10,257 nt of DNA from Pseudomonas sp. (GCA_003523465.1 DQAA01000242.1:1-10257), one strand, 5' to 3'. Counted from the first letter of the stretch, positions 1-7,239 are shown. Notes: a model not told the origin generated them from the sequence alone. Numbers and translations: made by a program.

Positions 1-158
1 GCCTGGGCATGGCGGTGGCCAACGCCGCTGCGTTCGTCCGCCAGCACGCCCATGGCGTGACCCAGGCCCGCGGCGGTGAAGGTGCAGCACGTGAATTCTG
101 CGAACTGATCCTGCAAGCCCAGGGCAACCTGGAAGCAGCAAACGCCCACTACCTGTAG
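1..158 (+). CDS. kdsC: KdsC, 3-deoxy-D-manno-octulosonate 8-phosphate phosphatase (3' end only)
   Basis: Only the last 51 codons are present, read in the frame whose first full codon is at base 3 and ending at TAG 156-158. KdsC is a HAD-family phosphatase that removes phosphate from Kdo-8-phosphate in the cytoplasm, giving Kdo for the LPS inner core. The visible part holds the C-terminal KdsC pattern (VTQARGGEGAAREFCELIL), where the glycine-rich GGEGA stretch is the family's conserved tail. The catalytic HAD motifs lie upstream of the window. lptC starts 8 bases after the stop, so the two are very probably co-transcribed. The identification comes from the tail motif plus the kdsC-lptC-lptA-lptB order, which is standard in gammaproteobacteria. 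Confidence 0.9.
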   Translation, partial: LGMAVANAAAFVRQHAHGVTQARGGEGAAREFCELILQAQGNLEAANAHYL

Positions 159-166
159 AGCACGTC

Positions 167-739
167 ATGTTCAGCAAGAAAATCCGCAATATCGCGCTGT
201 TCGGCGTGATCGCCGTGCTGTTCGGGGCGATCGGCTACTGGAACATCGTTCCCGAGCGTTTCCTCGACCAGCCCGTGGCCCAGGTCGACGAGAGCGCCAT
301 CGACTACTACGCGATCAACGCCCACAGCGTGCAGTTCCTGCCCGATGGCAAGCTGCAGTATGAAATGACCGCCGACAAGGTGGAGCACCTCAAGGCCAGC
401 GAGGTTACCCTGCTGACCAAGCCGGACCTGCAGATGTACCGCGGCACCACGTTCCCGTGGCATGTGCAGAGCGAGCGCGGCGAGGTCAACCCGGACGGTA
501 CCGAGGTCGAACTGATCGATTCGGTGCGGGTTGCCCGCACCGATGAACAGAACCGCACTACCATCATCACTTCCAGCCGCATGACGGTATTCCCGCAGAA
601 GCAATATGCGCAAACCGAGCAAGACGTTAGAATCGACGGCGCCGGTGGCGTGACTACGGGCAAGGGAATGAAAGCGTATTTGAAAGACGGCAGGATGGAC
701 CTGCTGTCCAACGTAAGAGGACAGTATGAGGCTCGTTAA
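167..739 (+). CDS. lptC: LptC, inner-membrane anchor of the LPS transport bridge
   Basis: The product is 190 aa, the usual LptC length. It has a short basic N-terminus (MFSKKIRN), one hydrophobic segment at about residues 8-26, and a periplasmic beta-jellyroll domain covering most of the rest (LptC superfamily, e.g. YYAINAHSVQFLPDGKLQY and [20 protein letters not shown]). In the Lpt system LptC sits beside the LptB2FG ABC transporter, receives LPS extracted from the inner membrane and passes it to LptA. The ATG at 167 is 8 bases after the kdsC stop; its Shine-Dalgarno is weak, which suggests coupling to kdsC translation. The 3' end overlaps lptA by 14 bases. LptC sequences diverge strongly, so the call rests on length, topology and neighbours as well as sequence. 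Confidence 0.95.
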   Translation: MFSKKIRNIALFGVIAVLFGAIGYWNIVPERFLDQPVAQVDESAIDYYAINAHSVQFLPDGKLQYEMTADKVEHLKASEVTLLTKPDLQMYRGTTFPWHVQSERGEVNPDGTEVELIDSVRVARTDEQNRTTIITSSRMTVFPQKQYAQTEQDVRIDGAGGVTTGKGMKAYLKDGRMDLLSNVRGQYEAR

Positions 740-1253
740 AACCCTCCCTTATTTGCTCAGCCTGAGCGCGGCACTGGGAAGCGCGAGCGCCTGGGCTCTC
801 CCGAACGACCGCGAGCAGCCTGTCCGCATCCAGGCCGACAGCGCCCAGATGGATGACAAGAACAAGGTCGCGACCTACACCGGCGACGTGATCATCACCC
901 AGGGCTCGATGATGATCAAAGGCAACGTCGTGACCGTCACCCTGAACCAGAATGGCGACATCGACACCGCCACGTCGGTGGGCAACCTGGCTTACTTCGA
1001 GCAGCAGCAGGACGCTGCCAAGCCGGACAAGATGCAGGGCTACGCCAAGCAGATCCAGTACCAGGCAGGCCGGGACCTGATCGTCCTGACCGACCAGGCC
1101 CGGGTGATCAACGCCGGCAACACCACCGAAGGCGAGAAGATCGTCTACAACTCCAAGACCCAGGTTGCTACTGCCGGTCGCGGCGGCAAGGACATCAAGA
1201 CACCACGCCAGCGTATCGACATGGTGATCCAGCCGAAGAAGAAGGCCGAGTAA
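726..1253 (+). CDS. lptA: LptA, periplasmic LPS-transport bridge protein
   Basis: The product is 175 aa with a classic Sec signal peptide: MRLVK, a hydrophobic core at about residues 6-20, then a likely signal peptidase I site after AWA (residues 22-24). The mature part is an OstA/LptA jellyroll, seen in [20 protein letters not shown], followed by the '[12 protein letters not shown]' and '[20 protein letters not shown]' strands. LptA polymerises into the periplasmic bridge that carries LPS from LptC to LptD at the outer membrane. The start at 726 is supported by AGAGG at 716-720 and by the signal peptide. It lies inside the end of lptC (14-base overlap), and the stop TAA shares its last A with the lptB ATG (TAATG). 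Both arrangements point to translational coupling. Confidence 0.97.
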   Translation: MRLVKTLPYLLSLSAALGSASAWALPNDREQPVRIQADSAQMDDKNKVATYTGDVIITQGSMMIKGNVVTVTLNQNGDIDTATSVGNLAYFEQQQDAAKPDKMQGYAKQIQYQAGRDLIVLTDQARVINAGNTTEGEKIVYNSKTQVATAGRGGKDIKTPRQRIDMVIQPKKKAE

Positions 1254-1978
1254 TGGCAACGCTAAAAGCCCAGCATCTGGCCAAGAGCTACAAGAGCCGA
1301 CAAGTCGTGCGCGATGTAAGCCTGTCAATCGACAGCGGCCAGATCGTCGGCCTGCTTGGCCCCAACGGCGCCGGCAAGACCACCTGCTTCTACATGATCG
1401 TCGGCCTGGTCCAGGCCGACCAGGGCCGCGTACTGATCGATGACCTGGATGTCAGCCACCAGCCAATGCACGGTCGCGCACGCGCCGGCATCGGCTACCT
1501 GCCCCAGGAAGCCTCTATCTTCCGCAAGCTCTCGGTGGCCGACAACATCATGGCGATCCTGGAAACCCGCAAGGAACTGGATCGCGAAGGTCGACGCAAG
1601 GAGCTGGAAAGCCTGCTGCAGGAATTCCACATCAGCCACATCCGCGACAACCTCGGCATGAGCCTTTCCGGTGGTGAGCGACGCCGCGTGGAAATTGCCC
1701 GGGCGCTGGCCACTGCTCCGAAGTTCATCCTGCTCGACGAACCCTTTGCCGGTGTCGACCCGATCTCGGTCGGCGACATCAAGCAGATCATCCATCATCT
1801 GAAAGCCAAGGGCATCGGCGTTCTGATCACCGACCACAACGTCCGTGAAACCCTGGATATCTGTGAAACCGCCTACATCGTCAACGATGGCCAACTGATC
1901 GCCGAAGGCGACTCCGAAACCATCCTGGCCAACCAGCTGGTGAAAGAGGTGTACCTCGGCCACGAGTTCCGCCTGTAA
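1253..1978 (+). CDS. lptB: LptB, ATPase of the LPS export ABC transporter
   Basis: The product is 241 aa, full length for LptB. All ABC ATPase motifs are in place: Walker [10 protein letters not shown] (36-44), Q-loop Q85, signature LSGGE (138-142), Walker B FILLDEP (158-164) with catalytic E163, and switch histidine H195. The extended stretch after the signature ([15 protein letters not shown]) is typical of LptB. Dimeric LptB on the cytoplasmic face hydrolyses ATP to drive LPS extraction by LptF and LptG, which are encoded elsewhere. It starts on the last base of the lptA stop, so it is translationally coupled. It is the last gene before a 175-base gap, and I see no clear U-tract terminator after it, so read-through into rpoN is possible. 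Confidence 0.98.
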   Translation: MATLKAQHLAKSYKSRQVVRDVSLSIDSGQIVGLLGPNGAGKTTCFYMIVGLVQADQGRVLIDDLDVSHQPMHGRARAGIGYLPQEASIFRKLSVADNIMAILETRKELDREGRRKELESLLQEFHISHIRDNLGMSLSGGERRRVEIARALATAPKFILLDEPFAGVDPISVGDIKQIIHHLKAKGIGVLITDHNVRETLDICETAYIVNDGQLIAEGDSETILANQLVKEVYLGHEFRL

Positions 1979-1998
1979 GTCGAAGTACCGGAGTGACC

Positions 1999-2045
1999 GA
2001 GCGCTGGCATTCAGCCATTATCACGGCTTAATTGTTACAGCGCTC
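1999..2045. repeat. Nested inverted repeat between lptB and rpoN
   Basis: GAGCGCTG (1999-2006) and CAGCGCTC (2038-2045) are perfect 8-base inverted arms. Inside them AGCC (2013-2016) faces GGCT (2025-2028) around an 8-base loop. Because AGCGCT is itself palindromic, the outer arms are also two copies of one dyad, 39 bp apart. No T-run follows, so this is not a canonical intrinsic terminator. It could be an RNA structure limiting lptB read-through or a pair of protein-binding sites. Function is unknown. Confidence 0.4.
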
Positions 2046-2065
2046 TAGGCAAACGCAACAATTTC

Positions 2066-2081
2066 AGGCATATATCTTGCT
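2066..2081 (+). promoter_or_regulatory. Putative -24/-12 (sigma-54-type) promoter element upstream of rpoN
   Basis: The sequence AGGCATATATCTTGCT matches the sigma-54 consensus TGGCACG-N4-TTGCW at GGCA, TTGC and the final W. The invariant GG (2067-2068) and GC (2079-2080) are exactly 12 bases apart. Mismatches are the first T, and C and G at positions 6-7. A transcript from here would begin near 2091, about 60 bases before the rpoN ATG. A TAAAAT (2082-2087) that could be a sigma-70 -10 abuts it, but no good -35 is visible. This is a pattern match only. Confidence 0.4.
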
Positions 2082-2153
2082 TAAAATTGGCGCCCCGCGC
2101 CCGTGTAGTAGATGGCGCATGCGCGCCGGCGAATAAGGTGTAAAGCCCCAGCC

Positions 2154-3647
2154 ATGAAACCATCGCTCGTCCTAAGAATGGGCCAGCAACTGACGATGAC
2201 CCCGCAGTTGCAACAGGCCATCCGTCTGCTCCAGCTTTCCACGCTGGACCTGCAGCAGGAAATCCAGGAAGCCCTGGAGTCGAATCCGATGCTCGAGCGC
2301 CAGGAAGATGGCGACGACTTCGACAACAGCGACCCCATGGCCGATAACGCCGAGAGCAAGCCCGTCGCTGAACCTCAGGAGAGCAGCTTCGAGCAATCCG
2401 CCCCCACTGCGGAAAACCTCGAAGACGGCGAATGGAACGAGCGTATTCCCAACGAACTGCCGGTCGACACCGCCTGGGAAGACATCTACCAGACCAGCGC
2501 CAGCAGCCTGCCTAGCAACGATGACGACGAGTGGGACTTCACCACCCGCACCTCGGCTGGCGAGAGCCTGCAAAGCCACCTGCTCTGGCAGCTCAACCTG
2601 GCGCCCATGTCGGATACCGACCGCCTGATCGCCGTCACCCTGATCGACTGCATCAACAATCAGGGTTACCTCGACGAAACCCTCGAAGAAATCTGCGACT
2701 CCTTCGATCCCGAGCTCGACATCGAGCTGGATGAGATCGAGGCTGTCCTGCACCGTATCCAGCAATTCGAGCCCGCCGGCATCGGCGCCCGCAACCTTGG
2801 CGAGTGCCTGCTCCTGCAACTGCGCCAGTTGCCTGGCAACACGCCCTGGATGTCGGAAGCCCAGCGACTGGTCAGCGACTACATCGATCTGCTCGGCAGC
2901 CGCGACTACAGCCAGCTGATGCGCCGCATGAAGCTCAAGGAAGACGAGCTGCGCCAGGTCATCGAACTGGTGCAGAGCCTGAATCCACGCCCGGGCTCGC
3001 AGATCGAGTCCAGCGAGCCGGAATACGTGGTACCCGATGTGATCGTACGCAAGGACAGTGATCGCTGGCTGGTTGAACTGAACCAGGAAGCAGTCCCGCG
3101 CTTGCGGGTCAATCCGCAATACGCCGGCTTTGTTCGCCGGGCCGATACCAGCGCGGACAACACGTTCATGCGCAATCAGTTGCAGGAGGCGCGCTGGTTC
3201 ATCAAGAGCCTGCAGAGCCGCAACGAGACGCTGATGAAGGTGGCCACCCAGATCGTCGAACACCAGCGCGGTTTCCTCGACCACGGCGACGAAGCCATGA
3301 AGCCGCTGGTCCTGCACGACATCGCGGAAGCGGTGGGCATGCACGAGTCGACCATTTCCCGGGTCACCACGCAGAAATACATGCACACGCCTCGCGGAAT
3401 CTACGAGCTGAAGTACTTTTTCTCCAGCCACGTCAGCACCTCCGAAGGCGGGGAATGCTCGTCCACTGCCATCCGCGCGATCATCAAGAAACTGGTTGCC
3501 GCGGAAAATCAGAAAAAGCCATTGAGTGACAGCAAGATCGCTGGTTTACTGGAGGCACAAGGCATCCAGGTAGCACGTCGCACCGTCGCCAAGTACCGCG
3601 AATCCCTCGGCATTGCACCATCGAGTGAACGCAAGCGATTGATGTGA
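2154..3647 (+). CDS. rpoN: RpoN, RNA polymerase sigma-54 factor
   Basis: The product is 497 aa, which fits Pseudomonas RpoN. In order: the glutamine-rich activator-responsive region I ([20 protein letters not shown], about 9-28); an acidic variable region II (about 48-130, many D/E); the core-binding domain (about 130-310); a helix-turn-helix that reads -12 DNA ([18 protein letters not shown], 387-404); and the diagnostic RpoN box [10 protein letters not shown] (474-483) that binds the -24 element. Sigma-54 directs transcription of nitrogen, flagellar, carbon and other genes with AAA+ activators. I chose the ATG at 2154 because region I starts there in the family. An in-frame upstream ATG at 2112 would add 14 residues of arginine-rich, non-conserved sequence. 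A purine-rich TAAGGTG at 2134-2140 is the nearest ribosome-binding candidate but is rather distant. Confidence 0.97.
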   Translation: MKPSLVLRMGQQLTMTPQLQQAIRLLQLSTLDLQQEIQEALESNPMLERQEDGDDFDNSDPMADNAESKPVAEPQESSFEQSAPTAENLEDGEWNERIPNELPVDTAWEDIYQTSASSLPSNDDDEWDFTTRTSAGESLQSHLLWQLNLAPMSDTDRLIAVTLIDCINNQGYLDETLEEICDSFDPELDIELDEIEAVLHRIQQFEPAGIGARNLGECLLLQLRQLPGNTPWMSEAQRLVSDYIDLLGSRDYSQLMRRMKLKEDELRQVIELVQSLNPRPGSQIESSEPEYVVPDVIVRKDSDRWLVELNQEAVPRLRVNPQYAGFVRRADTSADNTFMRNQLQEARWFIKSLQSRNETLMKVATQIVEHQRGFLDHGDEAMKPLVLHDIAEAVGMHESTISRVTTQKYMHTPRGIYELKYFFSSHVSTSEGGECSSTAIRAIIKKLVAAENQKKPLSDSKIAGLLEAQGIQVARRTVAKYRESLGIAPSSERKRLM

Positions 3648-3678
3648 CATTCCCTGAGATGTGCCATCGCAATTCAGT

Positions 3679-3697
3679 GGCAGGCGCAACACCTGCC
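3679..3697. repeat. Small inverted repeat in the rpoN-hpf gap
   Basis: GGCAGG (3679-3684) and CCTGCC (3692-3697) are perfect 6-base arms around a 7-base loop, 31 bases after the rpoN stop and about 20 bases before the hpf ribosome-binding site. It lacks a real T-tract (TCTTTATG follows). It may be a weak attenuator or an RNA-processing hairpin that sets hpf apart from rpoN in expression, or it may mean nothing. Confidence 0.35.
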
Positions 3698-3728
3698 TCT
3701 TTATGCACGGCAACAAAGGAGAAGCAGT

Positions 3729-4037
3729 ATGCAAGTCAACATCAGTGGACAACATGTAGAAGTCACCGACGCGCTGCGTACCTATATCGGGGAGAAGCTT
3801 GCCCGCCTGGAGCGCCACTTCGACCGTATCACCAATGTGCAGGTGATCCTCAAGGTCGAGAAGCTTGAGCAGAAGATCGAGGCGACGTTGCAGATTCCCG
3901 GCGGTGAAGTGGTAGCGAACGCCGAACACGAAGACATGTATGCCGCAATCGACCTCCTGACCGACAAGCTCGACCGCCAACTGAAAAAACACAAGGAAAA
4001 ACAGCAAAGCCTGTTGCAAGGTGCAGCGGCCCGCTGA
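3729..4037 (+). CDS. hpf: HPF, ribosome hibernation-promoting factor (short form)
   Basis: The product is 102 aa, the same length as the ORF102 known downstream of P. putida rpoN. It has the ribosomal subunit interface / sigma-54 modulation family fold (beta-alpha-beta-beta-beta-alpha), beginning MQVNISGQHVEVTDALRTYI, with the conserved HEDMYAAIDLLTDKLDRQLKKHK helix region at about 67-88. The highly basic tail (KKHKEK) suits binding to 16S rRNA at the mRNA/tRNA channel. Short HPF helps form inactive 100S dimers in stationary phase; the C-terminal dimerisation domain of long HPF is absent. A strong Shine-Dalgarno, AAGGAG at 3716-3721, lies 7 bases before the ATG, so it is translated well independently of rpoN. 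The older name 'sigma-54 modulation protein' reflects this position, not a proven action on RpoN. Confidence 0.96.
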   Translation: MQVNISGQHVEVTDALRTYIGEKLARLERHFDRITNVQVILKVEKLEQKIEATLQIPGGEVVANAEHEDMYAAIDLLTDKLDRQLKKHKEKQQSLLQGAAAR

Positions 4038-4049
4038 TCCCCCTCATCC

Positions 4050-4514
4050 ATGATCCGACTTGAATCCATCCTGACCCCCGGCCGTTCCCTGGTGAACGTG
4101 CCGGGCGGCAGTAAAAAGCGCGTACTCGAACAGATCGCCGACCTGATCGGGAAGGAAGTTCCCGAACTGGAAACCCAGGACGTGTACGAAAGCCTGATTG
4201 CCCGGGAAAAACTCGGCTCGACCGGCTTCGGCAATGGCATCGCCATTCCACACTGCCGCCTCAAGGGCTGCAGCACTCCCGTCAGTGCGCTGCTGCACCT
4301 GAACGCCCCCATTGATTTCGACGCCATCGACGGCGCCCCGGTCGACCTGCTGTTCGTTCTGCTGGTCCCGGAAGCTGCCACCGATGCGCATCTTGAGCTG
4401 CTGCGCCAGATCGCCAGCATGCTCGACCGCAAGGAAGTTCGCGACAGGCTACGGGCTGCCGACAGCAGCACCGCCCTGTACCAGGTTGTCCTGGACGCGC
4501 AGAACGAGTCCTGA
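4050..4514 (+). CDS. ptsN: PtsN, EIIA-Ntr of the nitrogen-related phosphotransferase system
   Basis: The product is 154 aa, a full-length PTS EIIA type-2 domain. The phosphorylated histidine is H68 in [15 protein letters not shown], the family's active-site signature. The [15 protein letters not shown] and [21 protein letters not shown] segments are typical of EIIA-Ntr. Phosphate flows from PtsP (not in this window) to PtsO to PtsN. The phosphorylation state of PtsN regulates potassium transport, carbon and nitrogen balance and other outputs in Proteobacteria; it does not transport sugar. It starts 12 bases after the hpf stop and ends 2 bases before rapZ. The downstream ptsO gene encodes its direct phosphate donor. 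Confidence 0.97.
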   Translation: MIRLESILTPGRSLVNVPGGSKKRVLEQIADLIGKEVPELETQDVYESLIAREKLGSTGFGNGIAIPHCRLKGCSTPVSALLHLNAPIDFDAIDGAPVDLLFVLLVPEAATDAHLELLRQIASMLDRKEVRDRLRAADSSTALYQVVLDAQNES

Positions 4515-4516
4515 GC

Positions 4517-5371
4517 ATGCGCCTGATCATCGTCAGCGGCCGTTCCGGATCCGGCAAAAGCACCGCCCTCGATGTCTTGGAAGACAATGGTTTCTATTGC
4601 ATCGATAACCTCCCCGCCGGCCTGCTCCCGCAGCTGGCGGAGAGCGCGCTGATCAATACGGAACTGCTGCAACCACGGGTGGCGGTATCGATCGACGCCC
4701 GCAACCTGCCGAGCCATCTCACGCGCTTCCCCGAATTGCTCGAAGAAGCGCGCTCCCGGCATATCCAGTGTGATGTTCTCTACCTGGACGCTGACGAAGA
4801 AACCCTGCTCAAGCGCTTCTCCGAAACCCGGCGACGTCACCCGCTGACCAATCAGGATCGCTCGCTCGCCGAAGCGATCCGGGTCGAGAGCGAATTGCTG
4901 GGCCCCATCGCCGACCTGGCCGACCTGAAGATCGATACCACCAACCTGAACCTTTATCAGTTGCGTGATTCGATCAAGTTGCGCCTGCTCAACCAGCCTG
5001 AACCCGGCACGGCCTTCCTGATCGAGTCGTTCGGCTTCAAACGCGGCATGCCGGTAGATGCCGACGTGGTATTCGATGTCCGCTGCCTGCCGAATCCATA
5101 CTGGAAGCCCGAGCTTCGCGAGCACTCAGGCCAGGACCAACCGGTGATCGACTACCTCGCCGCGCAACCGGATGTCGAAGAAATGTTCCAGGACATATCG
5201 TCCTACCTGCTGAAATGGTTGCCGCGCTTCGCCGCCAGCAATCGCGCGTACGTCACCATTGCCATTGGCTGCACCGGCGGTCACCATCGCTCCGTCTACC
5301 TGACCGAACGCTTGGGCGAGTTGCTGCAACCCATATTGAAGAACGTCCAGGTCCGCCACCGCGACCTCTAG
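4517..5371 (+). CDS. rapZ: RapZ (YhbJ family), P-loop RNA/NTP-binding protein
   Basis: The product is 284 aa. The N-terminal domain has Walker A GRSGSGKS (8-15) and a Walker B-like VLYLDAD (87-93). The C-terminal domain carries the family hallmarks SFGFKRG (171-177), [11 protein letters not shown] (186-196) and [14 protein letters not shown] (248-261). In E. coli RapZ binds the sRNAs GlmY and GlmZ and presents GlmZ to RNase E, setting GlmS levels and amino-sugar supply for the cell envelope. Pseudomonas is not known to use that sRNA pair, so the regulatory target here is uncertain. The lysine of KNVQ (K275), equivalent to E. coli K270, is kept, but the protein ends RHRDL and lacks the basic EKRKP tail I recall for the E. 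coli protein. It is packed 2 bases after ptsN and 20 bases before ptsO. Confidence 0.95.
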   Translation: MRLIIVSGRSGSGKSTALDVLEDNGFYCIDNLPAGLLPQLAESALINTELLQPRVAVSIDARNLPSHLTRFPELLEEARSRHIQCDVLYLDADEETLLKRFSETRRRHPLTNQDRSLAEAIRVESELLGPIADLADLKIDTTNLNLYQLRDSIKLRLLNQPEPGTAFLIESFGFKRGMPVDADVVFDVRCLPNPYWKPELREHSGQDQPVIDYLAAQPDVEEMFQDISSYLLKWLPRFAASNRAYVTIAIGCTGGHHRSVYLTERLGELLQPILKNVQVRHRDL

Positions 5372-5391
5372 TCCACAGGATCCCACCCGCG

Positions 5392-5664
5392 ATGCCCGCC
5401 ATTGAAATCGAGATCATCAACAAGCTGGGGCTGCATGCCCGAGCCGCCGCCAAGTTCGTCGGCGTGGCTGGCAAGTTTCCCTGTGCGGTCAAGGTTGGGC
5501 GAGCGCCGGACAAACTGGTCGACGGCAAAAGCATCATGGCGGTGATGATGCTCGCAGCTGGCAAAGGCACCACCGTCCACCTCTCTGCCGAAGGCGAGCA
5601 GGACGGCGAAGCCCTCCAGGCGCTGATCGAGCTGATCAACAACCGCTTCGACGAAGGCGAATGA
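5392..5664 (+). CDS. ptsO: PtsO / NPr, HPr-like phosphocarrier of the nitrogen PTS
   Basis: The product is 90 aa, the normal HPr-family size. The phosphorylated histidine is H15 in NKLGLHARAAAKFV, and the second conserved site region is DGKSIMAVMML, with the serine (S47) at the position of regulatory Ser46 in other HPr proteins. NPr takes phosphate from PtsP (EI-Ntr) and hands it to PtsN H68. I chose the ATG at 5392 because the HPr fold begins there; longer in-frame extensions run back into rapZ without family similarity. AGGA at 5377-5380 lies 11 bases upstream and is a modest ribosome-binding site. It is the last gene of the rightward cluster and is followed closely by a strong terminator. 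Confidence 0.97.
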   Translation: MPAIEIEIINKLGLHARAAAKFVGVAGKFPCAVKVGRAPDKLVDGKSIMAVMMLAAGKGTTVHLSAEGEQDGEALQALIELINNRFDEGE

Positions 5665-5679
5665 ATTCACCGGTAATGA

Positions 5680-5705
5680 AAAAGCCCGCCATCTGGCGGG
5701 CTTTT
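5680..5705. terminator. Bidirectional Rho-independent terminator between ptsO and zip
   Basis: AAAAGCCCGCC (5680-5690) and GGCGGGCTTTT (5695-5705) form an 11-bp stem with a 4-base loop, ATCT. The T-run on the + strand ends the ptsO transcript 16 bases after its stop. The A-run on the left arm (five As) becomes a U-run on the - strand, so the same hairpin can end the converging zip transcript 18 bases after that gene. Confidence 0.93.
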
Positions 5706-5722
5706 CATTTCAAGGTCTGTAA

Positions 5723-6616
5723 TCAAGACAGTGCGGTGTCCATCACCATCATCAGGCAGAATCCAACGCACAGCCCCAGGCTGGCCAGCCGATGATGCCC
5801 ATTGGCCCGGGACTCTGGAATGATCTCCTGAGTCACCACCAACAGCATGGCCCCGGCCGCAAAGGCCAGCCCCAAGGGCAGCAGCAGCTCGGCCACATTC
5901 ACCAGCCAGGCGCACAATACCGCCGCCGCCGGCTCGACCAATCCCGACGCCGCGCCGATCAGGAACGCCTTGAAGCGCGCCATCCCCGCTCCCGCCAGTA
6001 CCAGTGCAATCACCAGCCCTTCGGGTACGTCCTGCAGGGCGATCCCCATCGCCAGGCTGTCCGCATCCGGCATGCCGCCGCCAGCGGAAACACCGATGGC
6101 CATTCCCTCCGGAATGTTGTGAGCGATGATGGCGATGACGAAGATCCAGATCCGCGCCGGCACTACCGGCTGCGTGCCTGAGGCCACCAGCGCTTCGGGC
6201 GAAGCACCGGAAACCTGGCGATCCACCAGGTACAGGCACAACGCACCGAACAGCAAGCCCAGGCTGATCAGACCGCCCGCCCCCCACTTGCCGAAACCCA
6301 CCGCCTGAGCGGCATCCAGCCCCGGAATGATCAGGGAGAAAGCCGTGGCCGCCAGCATGACCCCGGCGCCGAAACCAAGCAGGGTGTCGGCCAGCGCTAC
6401 CGGCATATTGCGGATCACCAGCACCGGCACGGCACCGAGCGCCGTACCCAGCGCGCACAGTGCACCACCTTCCAGCGCGCGCATCATCCGCGGCTCCAGG
6501 TCGAGCCAGGCGATACCCTGTGCCACCAGCAAGGCAGTACCCACCAGCAGCAACAAGGTGCCCAGCGCCAGGCGAAACAAACGCACGCTACTTACGGACA
6601 AGACATCCGAGCGCAT
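5723..6616 (-). CDS. ZIP-family divalent metal transporter (BbZIP-like)
   Basis: From the ATG at 6616 the product is 297 aa with about eight hydrophobic segments. The metal-site motifs are HNIPEG (166-171, predicted TM4) and QDVPEG (195-200, TM5), plus E228 in GLVEPAAAVL (TM6). These match the H, N, E / Q, D, E / E ligand set of the binuclear centre in Bordetella BbZIP, with a near-constant offset of 11-12 residues. ZIP proteins move Zn, Fe or Mn into the cytoplasm; substrate choice cannot be read from sequence. The gene follows sodA directly, so it is probably the last gene of the Fur-controlled fagA operon, which makes Mn supply to SodA, or Fe supply, an attractive role (inference). The start is uncertain: a GTG at 6631 overlaps the sodA stop as GTGA, and an in-frame candidate at 6670 lies inside sodA. 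None has a strong ribosome-binding site. Confidence 0.88.
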   Translation of the reverse strand: MRSDVLSVSSVRLFRLALGTLLLLVGTALLVAQGIAWLDLEPRMMRALEGGALCALGTALGAVPVLVIRNMPVALADTLLGFGAGVMLAATAFSLIIPGLDAAQAVGFGKWGAGGLISLGLLFGALCLYLVDRQVSGASPEALVASGTQPVVPARIWIFVIAIIAHNIPEGMAIGVSAGGGMPDADSLAMGIALQDVPEGLVIALVLAGAGMARFKAFLIGAASGLVEPAAAVLCAWLVNVAELLLPLGLAFAAGAMLLVVTQEIIPESRANGHHRLASLGLCVGFCLMMVMDTALS

Positions 6617-6627
6617 TCGCTTGTCAC

Positions 6628-7239
6628 TCACGCGACAGCGGCAAGATAACGCCGCTCGACTTCGGCCCAATCGACCACGTTGTAGAAGGCATTGATGTAT
6701 TCCGGACGACGGTTCTGGTACAGCAGGTAGTAGGCGTGTTCCCAGACGTCCAGACCGAGGATCGGCGTGTTGCCGTTCATCAGCGGGCTGTCCTGGTTGC
6801 CGCTGCTTTCCACCACGACTTTCTTCTCGGGGGTCACGCTCAACCAGGCCCAGCCGCTGCCGAAGCGGGTCAGCGCAGCCTTGGTAAAGGCATCCTTGAA
6901 GGCGTCGAAACCACCCAGTTGTTCATCGATGGCCTTGGCCACCGCGCCTTGCGGCACACCACCACCGCTTGGCGACATGACAGTCCAGAACAGCGTGTGG
7001 TTGGCGTGACCGCCGCCCTGGTTGATCACCGCCGCCTGGAGGTTTTGCGGCAGTTGCTTGACCGCAGCTACCAGCTTCTCCACCGGCCATTCGGCCCATT
7101 CGGTGCCTTCGACGGCAGCGTTGAGGTTGTTGATGTAGGTCTGGTGGTGCTTGGTGTGGTGGATCTGCATGGTCTGGGTATCGATGTGCGGCTCGAGCGC
7201 ATCGTAGGCGTAAGGCAATGCAGGCAAGGTATGTGGCAT
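6628..7239 (-). CDS. sodA: SodA / SodM, manganese superoxide dismutase
   Basis: The product is 203 aa, full length. Metal ligands are H27 (MQIHHTKHH), H81 ([11 protein letters not shown]), D164 and H168 ([11 protein letters not shown]). Features marking the Mn form over the Fe form are the GGG before HANHTLFW and the active-site glutamine Q149 in GNQDSPL; Fe enzymes place that glutamine near residue 70 instead. It converts superoxide to hydrogen peroxide and oxygen in the cytoplasm (no signal peptide). Its ATG shares one base with the orfX stop (TAATG), with AAGGA about 8 bases before the start, inside orfX. Being fourth in a Fur-controlled operon fits its known induction when iron is scarce and FeSOD is not made. 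Confidence 0.97.
   Translation of the reverse strand: MPHTLPALPYAYDALEPHIDTQTMQIHHTKHHQTYINNLNAAVEGTEWAEWPVEKLVAAVKQLPQNLQAAVINQGGGHANHTLFWTVMSPSGGGVPQGAVAKAIDEQLGGFDAFKDAFTKAALTRFGSGWAWLSVTPEKKVVVESSGNQDSPLMNGNTPILGLDVWEHAYYLLYQNRRPEYINAFYNVVDWAEVERRYLAAVA

Noticed and set aside
2112-2153. Upstream in-frame start for rpoN adding 14 residues
   Set aside because: The extra residues (arginine-rich) do not fit family N-termini, and region I begins at [18 protein letters not shown] from the ATG at 2154.
2172-3431. 419-codon open frame antisense to rpoN
   Set aside because: It is a mirror of rpoN codon bias. rpoN is unmistakable, with its RpoN box and helix-turn-helix, and the antisense translation resembles nothing.
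3678-3693. Possible second sigma-54 site (TGGCAG...) before hpf
   Set aside because: Twelve bases after the GG the sequence is AC where GC is required, so the -12 element is missing.
3782-5125. 447-codon open frame antisense to hpf, ptsN and rapZ
   Set aside because: It spans three real genes and their junctions on the opposite strand, with no family motif and no ribosome-binding site.
5215-5391. N-terminal extension of ptsO reaching back into rapZ
   Set aside because: HPr proteins are about 90 aa and the fold begins at MPAIEIEI; the extension is the rapZ sequence read in another frame.
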